From Afifella pfennigii DSM 17143 (lineage in GTDB: Bacteria > Pseudomonadota > Alphaproteobacteria > Rhizobiales > Afifellaceae), in assembly GCF_000688515.1 (NCBI RefSeq), contig NZ_JHZK01000001.1, forward strand, positions 248,001 through 312,000: a DNA stretch of 64,000 bases. Reading direction: 5' to 3'. A program made the position numbers and the translations under genes. The number at the start of each line of letters is the position of its first letter. The stretch's first letter is position 1. A model generated the notes under the pieces. The model searched no databases. It had not been told where the DNA came from and worked only from the letters and a program-made list of their open reading frames with translations. Shown one piece after another: positions 1 through 8,693 of this stretch.

Positions 1-147
1 CACCATACGCGACCGGGATCGAACCGGCGCCTGACCTCGCCGACGACGGCTCCGTTCCTGCTGACGGCCCAGAACGCCGTGCTGGGCTCCTTCAGCGACG
101 GCGCAGCTGTGGGTGCCGACCTCACTTGGCTGGCGACTGCCTGAGAA
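1..147 (-). pseudogene. Fragment of a DmdA/GcvT-like methyltransferase gene
   Basis: The minus strand between about 95 and 39 encodes LKEPSTAFWAVSRNGAVVG, nearly identical to LKEPNATFWAVSKNGAVVG in the C-terminal barrel of the intact gene at 3247-4386. DNA similarity runs from about 147 down to about 32, then stops abruptly. From there to the window edge the frame stays open but no longer resembles the family. The fragment overlaps the 3' end of the PepSY gene. I read it as the relic of a second, mostly lost copy, made by duplication or recombination. What lies left of the window is unknown. Confidence 0.6.
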
Positions 148-403
148 TCTCGCCGCTCAGCGGGTGGACGTAGAGCTCAAGCTCGTTTCCGTTGGCCGCG
201 GTGGCTTCAACCTCGTAGACGCTCTCCTCGGCGGCAACACAGGTCACCGTGAGGTCCCGGTTCATGATGAGCTTGGCGATCTTAGCCTTGCTCATCCATT
301 CTGAGCGGGGGGCGTCGGTCCCCTTTGGCGCATCAGAGGACGCCAGGACGGGGCTGCTGACGAGAAGCGCGAGCGCAGCGGCGGCGACGAAGGGCTTGCA
401 CAT
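122..403 (-). CDS. Small secreted PepSY-domain protein
   Basis: A 93-residue protein. Residues 1-21 form a signal peptide ending at VLA. The rest resembles one PepSY domain: a short helix (about 38-48), then strands containing VYEVEATAANG and the typical ending ELYVHPLSGEIL. PepSY proteins are periplasmic or membrane-associated and are thought to modulate proteases or redox partners; no enzymatic motif is visible. It follows the PQQ-propeller gene on the same strand with a 228-bp gap that holds nothing I recognise. Its last codons overlap the methyltransferase relic. Confidence 0.75.
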   Translation of the reverse strand: MCKPFVAAAALALLVSSPVLASSDAPKGTDAPRSEWMSKAKIAKLIMNRDLTVTCVAAEESVYEVEATAANGNELELYVHPLSGEILRQSPAK

Positions 404-631
404 GAGGGGGTCCTCCTTGAGGGCACGCGGCTGAAACTGCGGCGGTACAGGAGGTGCCGTGCCATAGCTGTGCTGACAGACGCCTGACCGATCCTGTCAG
501 CGGGCTGTCAGGTCCGCGCGGTCCGGTGGCCACGCTTGCAGGCGGGGGCAGCCGTGAAGGTCGCCGTGAGAATTGCTGTCAGAAACGGATGGGGGTGGCG
601 GTACCGAGCGAGCGCGACTGGGCGTGCGTCG

Positions 632-1783
632 TCATTGTGCGGAGCCGCTACCGGGCAGGCCCGAAACCCGGACCACCGCGACTTCGCCGTTATAGGTTCC
701 AAACACCAATTGTGCGGGGTCGGCGGTCGGTGTGACGAACGGGCGGGTGCGGAAGGGCAGGTCGAGCGTTGCCACCTCGCGTCCCCCCGCCCGTTCCAGC
801 ACATGCAACCGGGAGTTCATGTCCAGGACCCACAACCACGGACCGGAAGCCCGGATCTCGGCCATGATGGCGCTCCAATCGGTGCCGCCGTCGGCCCCGA
901 AACGATGCGTGCGGGTGCGCCAGCGGCGCTCACCCGTGCGAGCGTCGAGGCCGATCACCCAGCCGGTGGGCGACCAGAAATAGACGTCGCCGTCGTAGAC
1001 GAGCTGGCTGTTGACGAAGTTGCCGGCGTCGAAGCGCCAAAGGATAGCCCCGTCGGCGGGATCCAGGCCGAAAACCTCGTCCTCGTAGCCACCGGCAACC
1101 AGAACGCCGCCATCGGCCGTCACCGCCATCTGCCGCAGATACTGCCAGTTCGCGGCGCGGTCGACGGACCACCGCACCCGGCCCGTCGCAGCCTCAAGCG
1201 CTGTCAGGCGACCGTCGCCGGCGCCCACATACAAGGTGCCCGCCCGTGCCGTGGGAGCGTAGTGGATCTTGGCTCCGCCCTCGATGGAATGGCGCCACAG
1301 AGATGTGCCGTCGGCCATGGAAAACGATGCCAGGTCCGGCCCGTCGCCGAGATACAGCCGGCCCTCGTCGACAAGGGGCGCCCCGAAGGCCTCGCGCGGC
1401 GCCGCCTGCCATGCGAGGCTGCCGTCCGCCGCGTCCAGGACGGAAAGTCCCTTTCGACCGACAATCGCAACGCGGTCCCGGCCCAGGCGCGGCGCGAAGT
1501 GCGCGGCGGTCGGAAGGGCCCTGCGCCAGGCTCGGGTGCCGTCGAGCTTCCAGGCTTCCGCCGCCGCCTCGCCGGCGAGAAGAACCCGGCCATCTTGGAA
1601 CGCCGCCGGCGCCAGCGTCCTGTTGTCGGTCGTCCCGCGCCACGCCACCGTGAGCGCTGAGGCCCCGCTCGCCGCCCGCGCCGCACCGCGGCCGGAAAAG
1701 CCGCTCGCGCCGAGGGCGGCAAGACCCCAGAGGACGGCCCGGCGGGAGGGGCGACATGCGCCACCCCTCCCCGCGCAGATCAC
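632..1783 (-). CDS. PQQ-like beta-propeller protein with Tat-type signal
   Basis: About 383 residues. The N-terminus has a twin-arginine-like stretch (SRRAVLWGLAALGASG) followed by an AARAA cleavage region. The body holds repeated W-docking blades with A-x-D/G-x-x-W motifs (for example LDAADGSLAW, LEAATGRVRW, LDPADGAILW, LDARTGERRW), as in quinoprotein propellers. I see no vicinal-Cys or alcohol-dehydrogenase active-site signature, so it may be a scaffold or redox partner. I chose the GTG at 1783, 8 nt after the cytochrome stop; an ATG at 1822 would overlap the cytochrome gene. The coupling suggests the two proteins work together in the periplasm. Confidence 0.7.
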   Translation of the reverse strand: MICAGRGGACRPSRRAVLWGLAALGASGFSGRGAARAASGASALTVAWRGTTDNRTLAPAAFQDGRVLLAGEAAAEAWKLDGTRAWRRALPTAAHFAPRLGRDRVAIVGRKGLSVLDAADGSLAWQAAPREAFGAPLVDEGRLYLGDGPDLASFSMADGTSLWRHSIEGGAKIHYAPTARAGTLYVGAGDGRLTALEAATGRVRWSVDRAANWQYLRQMAVTADGGVLVAGGYEDEVFGLDPADGAILWRFDAGNFVNSQLVYDGDVYFWSPTGWVIGLDARTGERRWRTRTHRFGADGGTDWSAIMAEIRASGPWLWVLDMNSRLHVLERAGGREVATLDLPFRTRPFVTPTADPAQLVFGTYNGEVAVVRVSGLPGSGSAQ

Positions 1784-1791
1784 CCGGCGGC

Positions 1792-2826
1792 TCAGTCGCA
1801 ACTCGCCCCCTGGTCGATCCATTGCATCATGATCTGGATGTTCGGATGGTCGCGGTTCTCGCTCGGCTCGATCCCGGCCGGCATGCGGTTCTCCGTCAGG
1901 CGCTGGTAAAGGCGAGACGCCGCTGCGTCGCCCGGAACCACGATCGGCACGGGCGGCAATCCCTCCTCGGCTTTGGCGACGGAATCGGCGCCCAGCATGA
2001 TGCCCTCGTAGCTTGTCAGATCCAGCTCGTGGAAGCTGGGGGGTTCCTGGTTGGAAAGGTGGCATTCCGTACAGGCCAGCAAGCCGCCGAAGGCCCGCGG
2101 ATCCTCGAACAGGGGAAGCACCTCCTGCTGGAAGAACTCGTCATTGTTGGCGCCGTCGTCGATCCAGGTCTCGATGGCGCGGATGTGGGAGGTGTCGGTC
2201 GGCGCGTCGAACGCCACGCCATACGGCATGCGGTTGTCGCGCAGGCGCCGCTGCAACAGGCTTTCCGCGGCGTTGCCGGGCTCGAAAAGAGGCCGTGCCG
2301 GCGGCTCGGTGGAGCCGGTCTTGATGCCCTCGCACGTGGTCAGGTCCAGGCCCCGGTAGCTGTGCTCCGGATCGCTTGAAGAGTGGCAGACGACGCAGGC
2401 CGCGCCCTCACCGAAGGCGTTGGGGATGCGCATCAGCGTAGCGATGTAGTCGTAGGGGATGGCGATGTCGCGGTTCTGCACCAGCTTGGCCACGGCTGCC
2501 TCAAGGCTGCTGGCATAGGCCGGCTCGCTATCCAGCTTCTGGTAGTAGGCTTCAAGGCCGGTCAGGGGATTGCTGGATTGGTCTTCTTCGTCTTCGTCTT
2601 CGTCTTCGTCTTCGTCTTCGTCGCCTTCGTCGTTTTCTTCATCGTCGTCGGCTTCAGTGGCGGGCGACATCCCCGTCGTGGTGTTGGATTGGTCTGCCTC
2701 GCCGTCCTCCTGGGCAAAGGCGGGCAAAATCCCCGCCATACCGATGCCGAGGGCGCCAATCACCGCCAGCGCCAGCAGGGCGCGCATTGGCCGTGTCCAG
2801 TTCGCGTCAGGAAAGAGACGTATCAT
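1792..2826 (-). CDS. Diheme cytochrome c with long acidic linker
   Basis: A 344-residue exported protein with a signal peptide or anchor at about residues 14-38 (LLALAVIGALGIG then AFAQ). Next come a Thr/Asp/Glu-rich segment and an almost pure Asp-Glu run at about 60-82. Two c-type heme sites follow, CVVCH and CTECH, each with a downstream R-M-P that could supply the Met ligand (DNRMPYG, ENRMPAG). The repeated layout suggests an internally duplicated cytochrome domain like those of Planctomycete-type cytochrome C modules. It probably exchanges electrons with the propeller protein. The ribosome site GGGAGGAAG lies 6 nt before the ATG. Confidence 0.85.
   Translation of the reverse strand: MIRLFPDANWTRPMRALLALAVIGALGIGMAGILPAFAQEDGEADQSNTTTGMSPATEADDDEENDEGDEDEDEDEDEDEEDQSSNPLTGLEAYYQKLDSEPAYASSLEAAVAKLVQNRDIAIPYDYIATLMRIPNAFGEGAACVVCHSSSDPEHSYRGLDLTTCEGIKTGSTEPPARPLFEPGNAAESLLQRRLRDNRMPYGVAFDAPTDTSHIRAIETWIDDGANNDEFFQQEVLPLFEDPRAFGGLLACTECHLSNQEPPSFHELDLTSYEGIMLGADSVAKAEEGLPPVPIVVPGDAAASRLYQRLTENRMPAGIEPSENRDHPNIQIMMQWIDQGASCD
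2587..2628. repeat. Seven perfect TTCGTC hexamers inside the cytochrome gene
   Basis: Seven uninterrupted TTCGTC copies (plus strand) lie within the cytochrome gene and encode alternating Asp-Glu. Imperfect copies extend the tract to about 2660. Because the unit is six bases, slippage would lengthen or shorten the acidic linker two residues at a time without breaking the frame. Confidence 0.95.
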
Positions 2827-3246
2827 GGTAAGCTTCCTCCCAGTTCGTGTTCGTCTTCGTCACGGCCAGGAGTGCTCTGTCACCCGCCTAGCATGGCGGC
2901 GGATGCTCAAGTCGCTACGTCGCGGTTCCCTAACGTCGCAACGCTGCGATTACTTGGAAAGCGTATGCTTCCCGCCCCCGGACTCGTTACTTAGATCGTG
3001 CTCTTGTTATATGTCCCCTCCATTGAGGAGGGAGATCGTGTTTTGGCTGCCAAAACGGATTGCCCATAGTAAAAAATTGCGTTTGTTTCCAGCTTGTAGA
3101 AGTTGATTAATCGCTTTGGACGCTTCGTTTTTGCTGCGTCGGTCGATCGGGCGGTCCGGTTTCTTCGCCTCCCAAATCGTCGTCAAGCCAAGGCTCGCTT
3201 CCCTCAAGCCGCGGCTCGATCCCCCAACTGGATGGCTGGTTTTCGC
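2827..3246. other. Gap between cytochrome and methyltransferase genes
   Basis: These 420 bp hold no convincing gene. The right part (about 3050-3120) is AT-richer than its surroundings. A short inverted repeat (CCCTCC-ATTGA-GGAGGG) sits near 3016-3032. The promoter for the cytochrome, propeller and PepSY genes should be in the left part, but I cannot fix a box. A 66-codon minus-strand frame (3007-3207) has no supporting features. Confidence 0.5.
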
Positions 3247-4386
3247 TCAGGCGGCGGCAATCTTCTTCTTGGGATCGAAGAACGGCCGCTCCACAACGAC
3301 CGCCGGCGCAGACCCGGACGGCAGCTCCACATCGACTTGCGTACCCAGCTCGGCAAGGCTCGGCGAGACCATGGCCAGCGCGATGTTTTGTTTCAGCCGC
3401 GGTGAATGGACGGCCGATGTGACCTTGCCGACGACGGCTCCGTTCTTGCTGACGGCCCAGAACGTCGCATTGGGCTCCTTCAGCGGCGGCGCCTCAATGT
3501 GCAGGCCGACTTGTCGGCGACTGACCCCGTTCTCGCGAATACGGCGCAGCGCTGCTTTTCCGATGAAGTCGGCCGGCATCTCCAGATCGACCAGTCTGTC
3601 GAAGCCCAGCTCGAACGGGTTCGTGTGGATGTCTGCGTCGGCGTGGTAGGAGAGCATGGCGCCCTCCACGCGCCGAATGGTCGAGGTGTGGCCGGGCTTC
3701 AGACCCAACGGCGTCCCGGCCGCCATGATCCGCTCCCAAAGCTCGTCGCCTCTCGATCCGTCCCGCAGATACAGCTCGTAGCCGAGCTCGCTGGACCAGC
3801 CCGTGCGCGAGATGAGGAGCGGAATGCCGGCAAGCTCCGCCTCGCGCAGCCAGTAGTAGCGCAGCTCCGCGATGCCTTCGCCGAACAGGGCCTCCATCAC
3901 CTTTCCCGATTTCGGGCCCTGCAACTGCAGCGGCGAAACGTCCGGCTCGCGGATCGTGACATCCATGCCGGAATGTACGGCCACGCCCTGCGCCCAGAGC
4001 AGGATGTCGCTGTCGGAAAGCGATATCCAGAAGTGGTCTTCCCCGAGCCGCAGCAGCACCGGATCGTTCAAGATACCGCCGTCGGCATTGGTGATCAGGA
4101 TGTATTTGCACTGCCCGACGGCCATCTTCGACAGATTGCGGGGCGTCAGCATCTGCACGAATTCCGCGGCGTCCGGTCCGGTGATTTCGACCTGCCTCTC
4201 AACCGCGACGTCGCACAGGATCGCGTCGTTCACGAGGTTCCAGAAGTTCTGCTCCGGATCGCCGAAGTCACGCGGAATATACATATGGTTGTAGACGGAG
4301 AACGCCTTGGCGCCCCAGCGTATGGTCGCGTCGAAATACGGAGACCTTCGGATCTGGGTGCCAAAGCCGATGGCTGCCTGGGTCAT
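3247..4386 (-). CDS. DmdA/GcvT-family folate-dependent methyltransferase
   Basis: About 379 residues, full length for the aminomethyltransferase/DMSP-demethylase family. A folate-binding domain comes first (about 1-270; GYELYLRDG and the turn before LKPGHTSTIRRVEGAMLSY are typical), then a C-terminal barrel (LKEPNATFWAVSKNGAVVG, SPRLKQNIALAMV). The lack of neighbouring gcvH/gcvP genes argues against the glycine cleavage system. Family members such as DmdA remove a methyl group from DMSP to tetrahydrofolate; others act on dimethylglycine-like substrates, and substrate residues cannot be judged by eye. I chose the ATG at 4386 after GGGGCAGAAG; an in-frame start at 4431 lacks a good ribosome site. 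Confidence 0.75.
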   Translation of the reverse strand: MTQAAIGFGTQIRRSPYFDATIRWGAKAFSVYNHMYIPRDFGDPEQNFWNLVNDAILCDVAVERQVEITGPDAAEFVQMLTPRNLSKMAVGQCKYILITNADGGILNDPVLLRLGEDHFWISLSDSDILLWAQGVAVHSGMDVTIREPDVSPLQLQGPKSGKVMEALFGEGIAELRYYWLREAELAGIPLLISRTGWSSELGYELYLRDGSRGDELWERIMAAGTPLGLKPGHTSTIRRVEGAMLSYHADADIHTNPFELGFDRLVDLEMPADFIGKAALRRIRENGVSRRQVGLHIEAPPLKEPNATFWAVSKNGAVVGKVTSAVHSPRLKQNIALAMVSPSLAELGTQVDVELPSGSAPAVVVERPFFDPKKKIAAA

Positions 4387-5278
4387 CTTCTGCCCCTTTG
4401 TCGACGAACGGCCGAGCGTCCTCGCTGCCAATTCCCGTGTCCTGGCAACGCATCAAGCCGGCACCTTCCGCGTTTTTTGCCCGACCGGTCAAACGTTGCC
4501 CGCCTTGCATGGTTTGATGACGTCTTTCTGCTAGGGCGCACGCTTTGCCCCGAGAAAGGACTTTAGAGCGGCTTGCGGGATGTAGAAGTGCCGGTCCCCG
4601 ATCGGGCGCAGCGGCAATCCGACCTCGGCAGCGCCCCTAGAGAGCGCACGCTCGCCGCACTCCCGCTCGCTCGGGGCAGGCGTGCTGCCAAGGGCTCGCG
4701 GCGGTAGCGGTCGGCGTCGTCATTTGATATTCGCTCCTCGGCCCAGCGGCGCAAAATGAGTGGCGGGCGTCCTACGCTCCTGGGTAACGACGGGGCTGAC
4801 CGGTTAAGGGGGGAACGCTGTTGCGGCTCAGTTTTTGCCTGGCCAAATGCCGGCGCGCCTTCGCCTTGGATGTCGCGCCCGTGCGGGTTGCTTTCGCTGC
4901 CTCGGCCGAGCAGGCCCCGGAGCGCAGTCATTCAGATGCCGATCATGAGTGCGCCCGCGCCCGGTGGACATCACGTCGCCGCGACGCAGACGAACGTCCG
5001 GGGATGCTTCTTTCGCGCCCCCCAAGAGCGAGGCCGACCCAAGGCCACGGCCGATACGAGGCCAAAAGGATTTGACGCCAAGGCGCCCGGCGACGCGGCG
5101 GCGAATGGCTGGACGGTCGTCGACATGGCGAAGGACTGGAAGATAGTGTGGCCTGACGGCAACTACTGGAAGTTTAAAATACATGAATATTGATATGAGC
5201 ATGACTTCACTTGCGAAAATTCGGAATCGATTTCATCGTCAATCTGTCCGGAACAAGTTTCGGGAGGAAGAAGACGTT
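4387..5278. other. Gene-poor gap with possible gene debris
   Basis: This 890-bp stretch has no intact gene I can defend. It holds the broken minus-strand frame at 4531-4723. A plus-strand frame ends at 5193 with a protein-like tail (WTVVDMAKDWKIVWPDG then YWKFKIHEY), but its upstream part is Arg/Pro-rich and looks non-coding. The last 100 bp before 5279 are AT-richer and probably carry the promoter of the outer-membrane gene. The mix of coding-like scraps fits decayed sequence. Confidence 0.5.
4531..4723 (-). pseudogene. Possible frameshifted small gene, ending like a DNA-binding protein
   Basis: A strong ribosome site (GAGGAGCGA) precedes an ATG at 4723, but that frame stops after 28 codons at 4637. 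A different frame then reads on to 4531 with the ending LRPIGDRHFYIPQAALKSFL, which loosely recalls the end of an excisionase/MerR-type domain (R-x-x-R-x-F-x-I-P-x-x-A-L-x-x-F-L). One frameshift could reconcile the two parts. The call is weak: it rests on one ribosome site and a short motif. Confidence 0.25.
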
Positions 5279-6094
5279 ATGCGCTCCAGACTTACCGCGA
5301 TCTCCCTCATCGCTTGCTCGCTCGCGCTTGTCGGCGCCGAAGCCAGAGCGCAGGACGAAAACGTGGACCTCGCCAAGCAGCTGGCGAACCCGGTCTCCTC
5401 GCTGATCTCCGTCCCCTTCCAGTTCAACTATGACACCGGATACGGGCCCGCCGACGGGGACAGAGCCTTCGTCAACATCCAGCCGGTGATCCCGTTCTCG
5501 CTCAACGAGAGCTGGAACGTCATCTCGCGAACGATCACGCCCGTCATCTTGCAGGATGACATCGCCGGCGCCTCCGGAACGCAGTTCGGGGTCGGCGACG
5601 TCACGCAAAGCCTGTTCTTCTCGCCGAGCGCGCCATTGGAAACGGGCCTTGGCAACATCACCTGGGGCGTCGGCCCGGTGATCGGCCTTCCGACCGGCAC
5701 CGACGAGCTCCTCGGCACGGGCAAGCTCAGTGTCGGACCGACGGGCGTCGTCCTCGCCCAGGCGGGGCCGTGGACCTACGGCGCGCTCGCCAACCACCTA
5801 TGGTCGCTCGCCGGTCCCAACGGGCGGGCCGATGTGAGCGCCACTTTTCTGCAGCCCTTCATCTCCTACACGACGCCGAGCGCCTGGACCTTCTCGCTCA
5901 ACTCCGAATCCACGTACAATTGGGAAACGGAAGACTGGGCGATCCCGGTCAACCTTGTGGTCTCCAAGCTGACGTCGATCGGGGCTCAGAAGGTGCAGTT
6001 CCAGCTCGGCGCCCGCTACTGGGTCGAAAGCCCGAGCAGCGGGCCGGATGGTTTCGGCGCGCGGGCCGGCGCCGTCTTTCTCTTCCCGCGCTAG
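5279..6094 (+). CDS. Outer-membrane beta-barrel (phenol-degradation/transporter-like family)
   Basis: About 271 residues with a signal peptide (1-24, ending AEARAQ) and alternating amphipathic strands through to an aromatic-ended C-terminus (AGAVFLFPR), as in outer-membrane barrels. Motifs such as PVIPFSLNESWNVISRTI and the VGPVIGLPTGT segment resemble the MetA-pathway/neuromedin-U-like transporter family, suggested to import hydrophobic compounds; the substrate here is unknown. The start is the ATG at 5279 behind a GGGAGGAAG ribosome site. The in-frame ATG at 5183 would add a charged segment ahead of the signal peptide and is unlikely. Confidence 0.75.
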   Translation: MRSRLTAISLIACSLALVGAEARAQDENVDLAKQLANPVSSLISVPFQFNYDTGYGPADGDRAFVNIQPVIPFSLNESWNVISRTITPVILQDDIAGASGTQFGVGDVTQSLFFSPSAPLETGLGNITWGVGPVIGLPTGTDELLGTGKLSVGPTGVVLAQAGPWTYGALANHLWSLAGPNGRADVSATFLQPFISYTTPSAWTFSLNSESTYNWETEDWAIPVNLVVSKLTSIGAQKVQFQLGARYWVESPSSGPDGFGARAGAVFLFPR

Positions 6095-6272
6095 CCACCG
6101 GACCGCTTTCAGTCGCCTCTGCCGAACCAAGGCCCGGAGAAGGTTGCGCGAAAACTCTCCCCGATAGGCGTTGACGCCACCGTCGTGGCTTGCTTCTACG
6201 CACCATAGGTTGGCCAAGGGCCGCATCGACTGACCGGCCCCTGCCCTCCCGACCGCGCCTTGCAATCCCTTG

Positions 6273-8663
6273 ATGCGACACATGCTGGAACTGAGCCATC
6301 TGATCGAAAGCCGCCAGGCATGGCTGGTGGAGCGCACGCTGCACTACGCCAAACGCCACGGCTATGCCGCGCTCAGCTCCACCTTGCTGCGACCGTGGCA
6401 AGTCTCCGTCCAGGGCCTGTCGGAGCCGATGGTCGTGCTCATCGAGCGGGGCGAATGGCCTCCCGTCGTCTCGCGCACCGCCGATCCCGCGGCGAACCCC
6501 TTCCGTCGATTCGCCGTAGCCGAAGCGGCCGCCCATCACGATCGGGGCATCCCGATTTCCCAGTTCGTCGGTCTGCTGAAGCACTATCGCGCCGCTTTTC
6601 ACGACCTCCTGGAGGAGCAAGGGGCGGTGCCGGCGGCGCGTCGGCGCTACGCGCGCTTCATCGATGCCTGCTTCGATGCCGCCGAAATAGCCTTCCTTTC
6701 CGTCTGGGAGGAGGTGACACCCACCCAGGCTCTGCGCCGCTCCGCCGAGGTGAACCGCATCCTGACGCGCGAGAAGAACCGCTATCTGACGATCTTCGAG
6801 AGTCTCAACGAACCGGTGATCCTGCTGGACGAGGCCGGGCATCCGATCAACAGCAATCACGCCGCCGGCCAGCTTTTTGACGCCGGCGCCATACCTGGCC
6901 GCGGCTATTACGCCGACGGTCAGGGCCAGCCCTTCGAGCGACAGATCGCCGACCTGCTCGCAAAGACCGGCGGCGATGCGGAGACCGAGATCCGCATTGA
7001 GACACGGCGCGGCCGACGCGATTTCCACGTGCGAACGCAGCGCATGCTCGATGTCAGCGAGAAGTTTGCCGGTTGGGTCGTCATCCTCTCCGACATCACC
7101 GAGATCCGCGCGGCCGAGCGTGCCGCCGACGCGGCCAACCATGCCAAGTCGGCTTTCCTGGCCACGATGAGCCATGAGGTGCGCACGCCGATCAACGGCT
7201 TGCTCGGTCTGACGGAGCTTCTGCAGGCCACCGAGCTCGACGCCCGCCAGCTACAGCTCGTAGAGGGACTGCAAACCTCCGGCGAGGTGTTGATGGACCT
7301 CGTGGAGGACGTGCTCGACTATACGCGCCTGGAATCCGGTGCGCTGGTGTCGGACGTTTGCGATGTCGTCCCGCGGCAGCTTGTCGACCAGATCGCCGCG
7401 GTTTTCGAAGGCCAGTGCCGGCGAAAGGGCATCCGCCTCCACACGCAGATCGCGTCGGACTGCCCAGCCGTCACCAGGGTCGATCAGGCCAAGCTCCGCC
7501 GCATTCTTCTCAATCTGACCGGCAATGCCGTCAAGTTCACCGACAAGGGAACGGTGCGGCTCTCCGTGCGGCCCAGCCGGCGCGGGCTGTGCTTCTCCGT
7601 CGCCGATACCGGGCCGGGCATTCCCGCCGGCATGCGCGATCGCATCTTCGAGCCCTTCGTTCAGCACGCCGACGCGCATCGCAGCCATCCGGGTGGCACC
7701 GGGCTCGGCCTGGCCATTTGCCGAAGGCTGGCCGAAAGCCTCGGCGCACGACTGGACCTTGAAGCGGGGCCGGAAGGCGGCTCCGTTTTCACGCTCGACT
7801 GTCCGGTCGAAGCCGCCGGCGGCGAGGCCATGCCGGGCCGCGCCGCCAGCTTGAGATCGAGGCGCGCAGCATTGCCGCCGGCGCACATCCTTCTAGTGGA
7901 GGACAACGCCGTCAACGCTCTGGTCTACGAGGGACTTCTGTCCGCCGACGGCCACGCCGTCGATCGTGTCGAGACCGCCGAAGCGGGCCTTGAGCGGCTG
8001 GAGCGGACCGCCTACGACCTGGTGGTGATGGATGTCCGCATGGCGGGCATGAGCGGGCTTGAGGCCGTCCGGCGCATTCGCGCCGGCACGGCTCTAAGGT
8101 TGCGTCAAACCCCGATCGTGCTGACCACCGCCGACGGCCGCGAAGAAGCGGCGCGCGCCGCCGCCGAGGCGGGCGCGAACGCATTCTTGGCCAAGCCCTT
8201 CACTTCCGAGGCACTTCGCGCGGCCATGCGCGCCGCCATGGAAGGCGGCCCGGCGCCGATCGCTTCGCCAGCCGCGCCGGGCGCTGTTGTGTCCGTGCTC
8301 GATATCAAGGTCATGGATGGCCACCGTGCCGCCTTGGGCAAGAGCGGCGCGAACCGGCTCATGAACGCCTTTCTGGGCGAGCGCAGCCGGTATTGCGCGG
8401 CGCTGAAGGAGGTGACGAGGACAAACGACGCACAGACCCTTGCCCGTGTCGCCCACGGCATACGCGGCGGCGCCTCCATCATCGGGCTGACGCGCCTTGC
8501 CGAGGCCGCGGGCAAGGCGGAGCAGGCGGCGGGCCGATCGCCACTGCCGGCGGAGCTTCACGCCATGGTGGCGGAACTGCGCCGGGAGATTGACGACGCC
8601 TGCCAAGCCTTGCGCCGCCTGGTGGCCGAACAGCCCGGCTCCGACGTGACCGAGCGGGCGTGA
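6273..8663 (+). CDS. torS: Soluble hybrid histidine kinase of the TMAO/DMSO locus
   Basis: About 796 residues. Order: an alpha-helical N-terminal domain (about 1-150, resembling RsbRD/RsbR-N-type sensor regions), a PAS-like domain (about 165-270), HisKA with the phospho-acceptor near residue 301 (MSHEVRTPINGLLG), a HATPase with N box and glycine loops (GTGLGLAICRRL), a receiver domain with Asp near 586 (VVMDVRMAGMSG), and a C-terminal HPt domain with His near 728 (VAHGIRGGASIIG). This matches TorS/DorS phosphorelay architecture, but I see no transmembrane segment or periplasmic sensor, so the signal is probably read in the cytoplasm. It converges with torR, 30 bp away. The name is by context. 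Confidence 0.85.
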   Translation: MRHMLELSHLIESRQAWLVERTLHYAKRHGYAALSSTLLRPWQVSVQGLSEPMVVLIERGEWPPVVSRTADPAANPFRRFAVAEAAAHHDRGIPISQFVGLLKHYRAAFHDLLEEQGAVPAARRRYARFIDACFDAAEIAFLSVWEEVTPTQALRRSAEVNRILTREKNRYLTIFESLNEPVILLDEAGHPINSNHAAGQLFDAGAIPGRGYYADGQGQPFERQIADLLAKTGGDAETEIRIETRRGRRDFHVRTQRMLDVSEKFAGWVVILSDITEIRAAERAADAANHAKSAFLATMSHEVRTPINGLLGLTELLQATELDARQLQLVEGLQTSGEVLMDLVEDVLDYTRLESGALVSDVCDVVPRQLVDQIAAVFEGQCRRKGIRLHTQIASDCPAVTRVDQAKLRRILLNLTGNAVKFTDKGTVRLSVRPSRRGLCFSVADTGPGIPAGMRDRIFEPFVQHADAHRSHPGGTGLGLAICRRLAESLGARLDLEAGPEGGSVFTLDCPVEAAGGEAMPGRAASLRSRRAALPPAHILLVEDNAVNALVYEGLLSADGHAVDRVETAEAGLERLERTAYDLVVMDVRMAGMSGLEAVRRIRAGTALRLRQTPIVLTTADGREEAARAAAEAGANAFLAKPFTSEALRAAMRAAMEGGPAPIASPAAPGAVVSVLDIKVMDGHRAALGKSGANRLMNAFLGERSRYCAALKEVTRTNDAQTLARVAHGIRGGASIIGLTRLAEAAGKAEQAAGRSPLPAELHAMVAELRREIDDACQALRRLVAEQPGSDVTERA

Positions 8664-8693
8664 GCCAGTCCAGGCCGTCGCGCTCTAAGCGTG

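Noticed and set aside
1-31. tRNA-like T-arm (GGTTCGATCCC) on the minus strand at the left edge
   Set aside because: A five-pair stem and TTCGATC loop can be drawn, but no CCA follows and the upstream sequence is methyltransferase relic rather than an anticodon arm. It is probably chance.
536-1660. 374-codon plus-strand open frame
   Set aside because: It lies opposite the PQQ-propeller gene, is Arg/Ala-rich without domains, and reflects GC-rich third positions.
3007-3207. 66-residue minus-strand frame before the methyltransferase gene
   Set aside because: Composition is plausible but there is no ribosome site, family match or operon context.
4756-5193. 145-codon plus-strand frame ending YWKFKIHEY
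   Set aside because: Only the last 35 residues look protein-like; the rest is Arg/Pro-rich, and no ribosome site precedes the start.
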